6,379 bases of DNA from Minthousia sp045628125. Its GTDB lineage: Bacteria > Bacteroidota > Bacteroidia > Bacteroidales > Bacteroidaceae. The stretch lies in contig JAZQPA010000139.1 of assembly GCA_045628125.1 (NCBI GenBank), positions 1-6,379 of the forward strand, in the 5' to 3' direction. The notes beneath the pieces were generated by a model, which saw only the letters and a list, made by a program, of their open reading frames with translations, was not told the origin of the DNA and did no database searches. The translations under genes were made by a program, and so were the position numbers. Shown here piece by piece: positions 1 through 5,390 of this stretch (its first letter is position 1; every line of letters starts with the position of its first letter).

Positions 1-72
1 GTGCCTGAGCTGCTGCACATGCTGGGCCTGGATGCCGAAGGTATTGTGAAACAGATAAACGAATTATTATGA
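1..72 (+). CDS. dxs: 1-deoxy-D-xylulose-5-phosphate synthase, C-terminal end (partial)
   Basis: Frame 1 is open from the left edge to a TGA at 70-72 and gives 23 residues beginning VPELLHMLGLD. This resembles the extreme C-terminus of Dxs, where the end of the transketolase C-terminal domain carries a motif like 'pel...lGlda..I...i'. Dxs condenses pyruvate with glyceraldehyde 3-phosphate, using thiamine diphosphate, in the first step of the cytosolic MEP isoprenoid pathway. The call also rests on my recollection that dxs precedes trkA-trkH in many Bacteroidota. The stop overlaps the trkA start as ATGA (69-72), so the two are probably co-transcribed and translationally coupled. The catalytic parts lie outside the window, so the name depends on a short tail plus context. 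Confidence 0.72.
   Translation: MPELLHMLGLDAEGIVKQINELL
69..72 (+). other. ATGA stop-start overlap of dxs and trkA
   Basis: The trkA ATG (69-71) overlaps the TGA stop of the upstream frame (70-72). Combined with the 6-base trkA-trkH spacing, this indicates one transcript with coupled translation running from the isoprenoid gene into the potassium uptake genes. Confidence 0.8.
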
Positions 73-1412
73 AAATAGTCATCGGAGGAGCGGGTGCCGT
101 GGGTACCCATCTGGCAACCCTGCTGAGCCGTGAGCGTCACGACATCGTACTGATTGACGAGGACGGCGACAAGATACGCAAGTTGAGCAGCAACCTGGAC
201 ATCATGAGCTACAGCGGCAAGCCTGCCAGCATTGAGGTGCAGAAACAGGCCGGAGTGGGTTCTGCTGATCTGTTTATCGGTGTTACCCCCGATGAGACCT
301 GCAACGTGACCTGCTGCATGATAGCCAGCACCCTGGGCTGCCGCAAAACCGTGGCACGTATTGACAACTACGAGTACCAGGACGGACAGTTCAAGGAGTT
401 CTTCCGCCAGATGGGCATCAACTCGCTGGTGTATCCCGAGCTGCTGGCTGCCCGCGAGATAGCCAGTTCCATCAAGATGAGCTGGATCCGCCAGTACTGG
501 GAAGTGGGAAGCGGCGAGCTGGTGATGATTGGCGTGATGATGCGCAGCAATGCCAAGATCCTGAATATTCCGCTGAAAGACCTGGGACGCCAGAACCTGC
601 CCTATCACGTGGTGGCCATCAAGCGAATGGACGAGACGGTCATCCCCCGCGGTGACGACTCCATCCAGGAGGGCGACGAGGTGTTTTTCATGACCACCCG
701 CAAGCATATCGAGACCGTGCGCGAGGTGTGCGGCAAGAAGCATTATCCGGAAATCAAGCGACTCATCATCATGGGCGGCGGACGTGTGGCTTACCGCACG
801 GCTACCCTGCTGCCTAAGGATGTGACCGTCACCATCATCGAGAAGGATGCTGCCCGCTGCGAGAAACTGATCTCCATGCTGCAGAACCACAACAATGTGA
901 TGGTGATTCATGGCGACGGCCGTGACATGGGCCTGCTGGAGGAGGAAGGATTGCGCCACTCACAGGCGTTCCTGGCCCTGACGGGTTCGGACGAGATGAA
1001 CATCCTGTCGTGCATGAACGCCCGTTCCATGGGTATCCTGAAGACCGTGGCTCAGGTGGAGAAACTGGAATACATCAAGATGGCCGAGCACCTGTCTATC
1101 GGTACCATCATCAACAAGATGACCATTGCGGCTACCACCATCTACCAGACCCTGCTGAAGGCCGATGTGAACAATATGAAGTCGCTGACCCTGAGCAATG
1201 CCGATGTGGCCGAGTTTACCGTCAGCGCCGATGCCAAGTGCACCAAGAAGGCCGTGAAGGACATGCAGTTCCCACGTGATGTGAATGTGGGCGGACTGGT
1301 GCGCAACGGCGAGGGCATGCTGGTACGCGGTAATACCGTGATTCAGGAAGGCGACCATGTGGTGGTGTTCTGCCTGAGCGGCATGATTCAGAAGGTTCAG
1401 AAATTTTTCTAA
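69..1412 (+). CDS. trkA: Trk system potassium uptake regulatory protein TrkA
   Basis: The 447-residue cytosolic protein is the nucleotide-binding regulatory subunit that gates the TrkH K+ channel. Its length is close to classical two-RCK TrkA (about 458 residues in E. coli). The first RCK_N domain starts at residue 1 with the dinucleotide-binding loop GAGAVG (7-12), the acidic strand end LIDED (28-32) and PDETCN (74-79). A first RCK_C domain follows at about 140-220. The second RCK_N starts near 230 with GGGRVA (236-241), acidic E258 and GSDEMN (306-311), and a second RCK_C fills about 370-447. In the second loop the third glycine of GxGxxG is alanine (A241). The ATG is placed by the Rossmann strand MKIVIGGAG beginning at once, and it overlaps the preceding stop. 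trkH follows after 6 bases. The family assignment is secure; whether NAD(H) or ATP is the ligand cannot be read from sequence. Confidence 0.96.
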   Translation: MKIVIGGAGAVGTHLATLLSRERHDIVLIDEDGDKIRKLSSNLDIMSYSGKPASIEVQKQAGVGSADLFIGVTPDETCNVTCCMIASTLGCRKTVARIDNYEYQDGQFKEFFRQMGINSLVYPELLAAREIASSIKMSWIRQYWEVGSGELVMIGVMMRSNAKILNIPLKDLGRQNLPYHVVAIKRMDETVIPRGDDSIQEGDEVFFMTTRKHIETVREVCGKKHYPEIKRLIIMGGGRVAYRTATLLPKDVTVTIIEKDAARCEKLISMLQNHNNVMVIHGDGRDMGLLEEEGLRHSQAFLALTGSDEMNILSCMNARSMGILKTVAQVEKLEYIKMAEHLSIGTIINKMTIAATTIYQTLLKADVNNMKSLTLSNADVAEFTVSADAKCTKKAVKDMQFPRDVNVGGLVRNGEGMLVRGNTVIQEGDHVVVFCLSGMIQKVQKFF

Positions 1413-1418
1413 AGAGAT

Positions 1419-2882
1419 ATGATCAACAGACTCATCATCACACGTGTCATGGGCAACCTGCTTCTTATCGAGGCGGGCCTGCTGGTGCTGAGTCTGCTGT
1501 TCGATGTGGCTTACGGCGACAACGCCTGGCCCAGTTTCCTGTATACGACGGGCATTTGCCTGGCCTTAGCCTTTATCCTGCGTTTTCTGGGACGTAAGGC
1601 CGAGAACCACATGAGCCGCCGCGACGGATACATTGTGGTGTCCATCACCTGGGTACTGTTCTCACTCATCGGCATGCTGCCCTATCTGTTCAGCGGATAT
1701 ATTCCCCGTGTGGCCGATGCCTTTTTCGAGGCCATGTCGGGATTCTCATCAACCGGTGCCACCATCCTGGACAATATCGAGGACGGTACGCACGGCCTGC
1801 TGTTCTGGCGAAGCATAACGCAGTGGCTGGGAGGATTGGGTATCGTATTCTTCACCATTGCCGTGCTGCCTATCTTCGGCCTGGGCGATGTGAAGCTGTT
1901 TGCCGCCGAGGCCACGGGACCTACCCACGATAAACTGCACCCGAGAATCAGCACCACAGCCAAGCGTCTTTGGACCGTTTATTCCGTACTGACCCTGTCA
2001 TGCTGCGTAATGCTGATGCTGGGAGGCGTGGATTTCTTCAACGCCATCTGCCATGCCATGACGTGTACGGCTACGGGCGGATTCAGCAACTTCCAGGACA
2101 GCATAGCTCATTTCCATTCGGCTTACGTGGAGTACGTGATTACGTTCTATATGTTTATCAGTGCGGTCAACTTTACCCTGATTTACTACAGTTTCCTGCA
2201 GGGACACGTCAAACGGTTCTTTGAGGACACCGAGTTGAAATGGTTCCTGACCATTGTGATTGTGGCCACCCTGATCTGCAGTTTCTGTCTGTACAGCCCT
2301 TACTACCAGGAGCCGCTTACAGTAGAGGAAAGCTTCCGCCAGGCCATCTTCCAGGTGGTGAGTACCATCACCACTACCGGTTATGCCTCGGCCGATTACG
2401 GACTCTGGCCTCACATCACCTGGAGCGTGCTGTGCGTACTGATGTTTACCGGTTCCTGCGCGGGTTCCACCTCGGGCGGTTTCAAGATGGTGCGCGTGGT
2501 GATGCTGACCAAGAATGCCCTGAATGAGTTCAAGCACATCCTGCATCCGAATGCGGTGCTGCCTGTCAGAGTGAACGATACCGTGATCAACAACAGTCTG
2601 AAGAGTACCCTGCTGGCCTTCTTCTTTACCTACATGGCTCTGACCATGTTCAGCACCATCGTCTTCACGTTCATGGGACTGAGCTTCAGTGAATCGATTG
2701 GTGTAAGTCTGAGCTGTATCAGTAATGTGGGTCCTTCGTTCGGCCGTTTCGGTCCAGCCTTCAGCTGGAGCATGCTGCCGGACTACGCCAAGTGGATGTG
2801 CTCGTTCCTGATGCTGCTGGGACGTCTGGAAATCTTCAGTGTACTGATTCTGTTCACTCCTCATTTCTGGAAGAAGCGTTGA
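1419..2882 (+). CDS. trkH: Trk-type potassium transporter membrane subunit TrkH
   Basis: The 487-residue inner-membrane protein forms the K+-conducting channel and works with TrkA. It shows the four pore-loop repeats of the TrkH/KtrB superfamily, each with a filter glycine: SSTGAT (110-115), TATGGFS (217-223), TTTGYAS (318-324) and SNVGPSFG (435-442). The conserved intramembrane gating loop appears as GSCAGSTSGGFKMVR (345-359), and the usual ending GRLEIFSVLILFTPHFW is at 468-484. Hydrophobic segments flank the loops, for example about 12-31, 39-57, 72-92, 129-153, 185-204, 236-259, 275-292, 332-346, 394-420 and 458-480. The ATG lies 6 bases after the trkA stop; only a purine-rich AGAGAT precedes it, as is usual in Bacteroidota. 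The gene is full length with no missing motif. Its stop is 6 bases from the end of convergent dprA, leaving no room for a terminator of its own. Confidence 0.97.
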   Translation: MINRLIITRVMGNLLLIEAGLLVLSLLFDVAYGDNAWPSFLYTTGICLALAFILRFLGRKAENHMSRRDGYIVVSITWVLFSLIGMLPYLFSGYIPRVADAFFEAMSGFSSTGATILDNIEDGTHGLLFWRSITQWLGGLGIVFFTIAVLPIFGLGDVKLFAAEATGPTHDKLHPRISTTAKRLWTVYSVLTLSCCVMLMLGGVDFFNAICHAMTCTATGGFSNFQDSIAHFHSAYVEYVITFYMFISAVNFTLIYYSFLQGHVKRFFEDTELKWFLTIVIVATLICSFCLYSPYYQEPLTVEESFRQAIFQVVSTITTTGYASADYGLWPHITWSVLCVLMFTGSCAGSTSGGFKMVRVVMLTKNALNEFKHILHPNAVLPVRVNDTVINNSLKSTLLAFFFTYMALTMFSTIVFTFMGLSFSESIGVSLSCISNVGPSFGRFGPAFSWSMLPDYAKWMCSFLMLLGRLEIFSVLILFTPHFWKKR

Positions 2883-2888
2883 GTCTGT

Positions 2889-4001
2889 TTACGACAGCAA
2901 CCGGTACTGGCTGCCCACCATCGACTTCACCACCCCTTTCATTTCCAGGCCGAAAAGAATCTCCAGCATCTGCTGGATAGGGATATCACACTGCACCACC
3001 AGTGTGTTGAGGGTGTGCGGCTCATAATCAGACAGGGCCTCTACCACCCGCTCCTCTACCGAAGTGAGGTCGACAAACAGCTCCCGCTGAATGGCCTCAG
3101 TAGCCGCTGGCGATTCCCAACCCATGGCCTCAACGAAATGACGGGCATCCAGCAACAGGGAGGCACGGTTGCTCTGTATCAGGTTATTGCATCCCTTGGA
3201 GGCCATATCGGTAACCCTTCCCGGACAGGCAAACACATCACGGTAATACATCTCGGCCAATTCGGCAGTGATGAGCGACCCGCCCTGCTCCTTGCTCTCC
3301 ACCACGATGGTGGCATCCGACATGCCAGCCACGATACGGTTGCGCTGAACGAAATGGAACTTGTCTGAATTGGAACCGCTGATGAACTCGGTCAGCAAAC
3401 CGCCCTGCTCCACCATCTCGTTGGCTATCCGCTTGTGGGAAGCCGGATACAGGATGTCCAACCCGTGAGCCAGGACTCCGATGGTAGGCAGACGATTATT
3501 CAGGGCCTCCTGATGGGCATGCACATCAATGCCGTAGGCCAAGCCGCTGATGACCAGCACATCGGGGCAAAGGGCGGCCAGATCACGCAGGAAGGTGCGG
3601 CACATGTCGCGTCCGTATTCGGTGCAGTGACGGGTGCCCACCATGGAAATGACGTGCTTGGCATTCAGGTCGGCATTACCTTTATAATACAGCACGGCAG
3701 GAGCATCGGGGCACTCACGCAGGCGCACCGGATAATCCATATCGTTCAGGGTTAAGATACGGATGCCCTTGCTTTCGGCAAACTCCAGTTCCTTCCTGGC
3801 ACGGTCCAGGTAGTCCGGCATCAACTGGACCTGTTCGGCCAGACGGGCGGTAAACTCATCGTCCTCCTGCACACATTTGAACCGGTTGTAAGCCTCAACT
3901 GCAGAACCTGCCTGCTTAAACATCTCACACAATGTGGTCCGTGACAAACCCGGTATCAGGGTAAGGGCCACAGCATAAAGTAATTCTATATCGTTCATCA
4001 T
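2889..4001 (-). CDS. dprA: DNA-processing protein DprA (Smf)
   Basis: The 370-residue cytosolic protein binds incoming single-stranded DNA and loads RecA in natural transformation; in many non-competent species its role is unclear. An N-terminal helix-hairpin-helix-like region (about 5-60, with LTLIPGLSRTTL) precedes the DprA Rossmann domain. Signature motifs are VGTRHCTEYG (121-130), ISGLAYGID (151-159), TIGVLAHGLDILYP (173-186), GGLLTEF (200-206), FVQRNRIVAG (217-226), QGGSLITAELA (239-249) and CPG (259-261). A C-terminal winged-helix segment (about 310-368) ends in GVVKSMVGSQYRLLS. This three-part layout is the long form of DprA. The start ATG overlaps the upstream DUF2851 stop as ATGA; a second in-frame ATG follows immediately (3996-3998), so initiation may occur at either. 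No motif is broken. Expression probably depends on the promoter upstream of the DUF2851 gene. Confidence 0.97.
   Translation of the reverse strand: MMNDIELLYAVALTLIPGLSRTTLCEMFKQAGSAVEAYNRFKCVQEDDEFTARLAEQVQLMPDYLDRARKELEFAESKGIRILTLNDMDYPVRLRECPDAPAVLYYKGNADLNAKHVISMVGTRHCTEYGRDMCRTFLRDLAALCPDVLVISGLAYGIDVHAHQEALNNRLPTIGVLAHGLDILYPASHKRIANEMVEQGGLLTEFISGSNSDKFHFVQRNRIVAGMSDATIVVESKEQGGSLITAELAEMYYRDVFACPGRVTDMASKGCNNLIQSNRASLLLDARHFVEAMGWESPAATEAIQRELFVDLTSVEERVVEALSDYEPHTLNTLVVQCDIPIQQMLEILFGLEMKGVVKSMVGSQYRLLS
3998..4001 (-). other. ATGA stop-start overlap of the DUF2851 gene and dprA
   Basis: Read on the minus strand, ATGA contains the dprA ATG (4001-3999) and the TGA stop of the upstream DUF2851 frame (4000-3998). 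This is the standard 4-base overlap associated with translational coupling. No independent ribosome binding site for dprA is evident in the preceding bases (TAAAGAACG), so dprA translation probably depends on ribosomes finishing the upstream gene. Confidence 0.85.
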
Positions 4002-5290
4002 CGTTCTTTACACATATAATAATAACCAAATCTGCAATGCAGACATCTTTTCCGATCACAATAGTTGCTTTTCAGCTGTATCAGCGCCTGGGAATCCCCA
4101 GCATGCTGCGGCACAATGCCACAGGCCTGCCACTGGCGTATCATGCGATTGCTTTCCGGCTTCAACTGCTCATACCACCCCAGGATGCTTTCCCAATCGC
4201 CCATGCGGTGCTTGCGGTAAGCCACCAGCAAGGGAATGACCGTGTTGATGATCAGCAGGTCCTTGGTAGTCAGCATCAGCTGCCGGTGCATCTCTGTCGT
4301 GGACAGGCCAAAGGCGTAGTGCAGTTTCCAGTATCCACTGGTATCGGCCTGCAGCAGTTCCCTGACCTGCCTGATATCCCGGCACTCATCCAAGCGCGAA
4401 AGATCAAGAGTGTGCCGGTGATAGAGCCACGCCAGTTGCGCTATGCGGATGTGGGGGAAGTTGTGAGGCCGTGTACGCAACAGTTTCCATTTATGGAAGG
4501 AGATGGGGTGAAGCTGGAACTTATGGGCCAGGTAGGTATATTCCCTGCGCAGCGCCTGCCAATACATATCCTCTGCCAGATGGGTACGGACCGGCAAGGG
4601 AACAGCCTGCTCGTCCAGCAGACCAGCCTGTCCGAAGAACAGGGCTTCCACCTGCATCAGGCTGTCGCGGTGCTTGTCCACCGCCCTGAGCGAGAAGCTC
4701 AAGGCCCACTCCTCAAAGGCATCACCGTTCAGGCCAAAACCGAAATTGCGGGCCAGTGTGGCAAACAGGCAATCGTTCCAATCACCGTTCAGCGTGCGAA
4801 GACAAGCCGCAATCCTCTCCTCCTTCATGGCGATACGCTCGGCCATCAGGGCATTCATCCAAGCATGCACCTTAATGGAAGGAACGACGGATAAGATGGG
4901 ATGACAGCGGGGATAATCGGAGGATTGGCGCAACACCTCGTACCTCTCCTGAATATAAGGAGGTACCTGCACAACCAACTGGGGGATGATTTCCCTTAAC
5001 TGGTTATAAACGGGGCTGTCTGCGGTTTGCACCACATGCAAGACAACCATATTGAATGCGGGATCTGCATCATGTCTATGATTATACCAATCCGATGAAT
5101 GCACATGAATCTCAACATGCCCCACCCAGATGGTACTGCCAATCTTAACCTTGGCATTAAGGAAGTCTGGTCCCGCATTGGGGTTGAACACCCCGGCATC
5201 AATGACTTCCAGCGGAATTCCCTGTGTGGTCACTAACGGTTTTAAAGGCAGTAAACGGTGCCTCCACACATACTGTAGGATATCTTCCAA
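3998..5290 (-). CDS. DUF2851 family protein of unknown function, upstream of dprA
   Basis: The 430-residue protein matches my recollection of the DUF2851 family, common in Bacteroidota and often next to dprA; no function is established to my knowledge. The N-terminal block has the family features NAGPDF (38-43), WVGHVEIH (55-62), SSDWYNHRHD (65-74) and VVLHVV (82-87). The C-terminus carries cysteines C411, C416, C419 and C427 (C-x4-C-x2-C-x7-C), a possible zinc or Fe-S site. There is no signal peptide or clear membrane segment, so it is probably cytosolic. The start is TTG (5288-5290). An in-frame TGA lies a few codons upstream with no ATG or GTG between, and the family N-terminus 'ME..L.YVW.H' begins exactly there. 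No Shine-Dalgarno sequence is visible. The gene overlaps dprA by 4 bases, suggesting a shared transcript and linked translation. P41-D42...E60-x-H62 resembles a PD-(D/E)xK arrangement, but this is inference only. Confidence 0.9.
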   Translation of the reverse strand: MEDILQYVWRHRLLPLKPLVTTQGIPLEVIDAGVFNPNAGPDFLNAKVKIGSTIWVGHVEIHVHSSDWYNHRHDADPAFNMVVLHVVQTADSPVYNQLREIIPQLVVQVPPYIQERYEVLRQSSDYPRCHPILSVVPSIKVHAWMNALMAERIAMKEERIAACLRTLNGDWNDCLFATLARNFGFGLNGDAFEEWALSFSLRAVDKHRDSLMQVEALFFGQAGLLDEQAVPLPVRTHLAEDMYWQALRREYTYLAHKFQLHPISFHKWKLLRTRPHNFPHIRIAQLAWLYHRHTLDLSRLDECRDIRQVRELLQADTSGYWKLHYAFGLSTTEMHRQLMLTTKDLLIINTVIPLLVAYRKHRMGDWESILGWYEQLKPESNRMIRQWQACGIVPQHAGDSQALIQLKSNYCDRKRCLHCRFGYYYMCKER

Positions 5291-5291
5291 A

Positions 5292-5310
5292 GCTGATTCA
5301 CTAAATCAGC
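5292..5310. repeat. Perfect 7-bp inverted repeat just upstream of the DUF2851 start
   Basis: GCTGATT (5292-5298) and AATCAGC (5304-5310) are perfect reverse complements around the 5-base spacer CACTA. The repeat ends one base before the TTG start of the DUF2851 gene and follows immediately after the proposed -7 element, so it covers the expected transcription start. It could be an operator for a dimeric regulator or, if transcribed in full, a hairpin occluding the start codon. Chance occurrence of a 7-bp palindrome is possible; only the location makes it notable. Confidence 0.5.
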
Positions 5311-5312
5311 CG

Positions 5313-5343
5313 TAAATGTACGTCAATTTCCTTAACGGACAAA
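5313..5343 (-). promoter_or_regulatory. Candidate Bacteroides-type promoter for the DUF2851-dprA pair
   Basis: On the minus strand a -33-like TTTG (5343-5340) is followed after exactly 19 bases by TACATTTA (5320-5313). The known Bacteroides primary-sigma consensus is TTTG, 19 to 21 bases, then TAnnTTTG; the match is complete except for the last base of the -7 element. Transcription would begin near 5304-5309, leaving a leader of only about 15-20 bases before the TTG at 5290. This is the only intergenic space upstream of the pair, which raises the likelihood. The -33 box lies in a T-run where TTT is expected by chance, which lowers it. Confidence 0.55.
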
Positions 5344-5370
5344 AAAAATCCCGCTCAAATGAGCGGGATT
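5341..5370 (-). terminator. Rho-independent terminator of the oxidoreductase gene
   Basis: A perfect 10-bp stem is formed by AATCCCGCTC (5347-5356) and GAGCGGGATT (5361-5370) around a 4-base loop. In minus-strand transcripts the 3' arm runs straight into a tract of eight U (5348-5341), with the first U residues pairing in the stem. It lies 20 bases after the TAA of the minus-strand oxidoreductase gene. GC-rich stem, short loop and long U tract make it a textbook intrinsic terminator. In the plus direction only a weak CTTT follows the stem and no plus-strand gene arrives, so it serves the minus strand. It also insulates the DUF2851-dprA unit from upstream transcription. Confidence 0.93.
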
Positions 5371-5390
5371 CTTTATAATAACTGTGATGA

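Noticed and set aside
960..1358. 132-codon open frame antisense to the trkA C-terminal half
   Set aside because: The His-rich product has no domain and the sense strand encodes the clear second RCK module.
1998..2864. Long 288-codon open frame antisense to trkH
   Set aside because: It lies wholly within the well-supported trkH gene. Its product is rich in His, Gln, Gly and Arg with no recognisable domain, as expected of an antisense shadow in GC-rich coding DNA.
2961..3007. Two hairpins considered as an intrinsic terminator for trkH
   Set aside because: Both are within dprA coding sequence and neither is followed by a T-run in the plus direction. They are kept only as a low-interest observation.
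3015..3755. Two plus-strand open frames (117 and 106 codons) inside dprA
   Set aside because: They run antisense through the intact DprA Rossmann and winged-helix coding region, and their products have no recognisable features.
4037..4894. 285-codon plus-strand open frame antisense to the DUF2851 gene
   Set aside because: It is fully inside a gene whose protein matches a conserved family. The antisense product shows no family motif and no start context, so it is a shadow of biased third codon positions.
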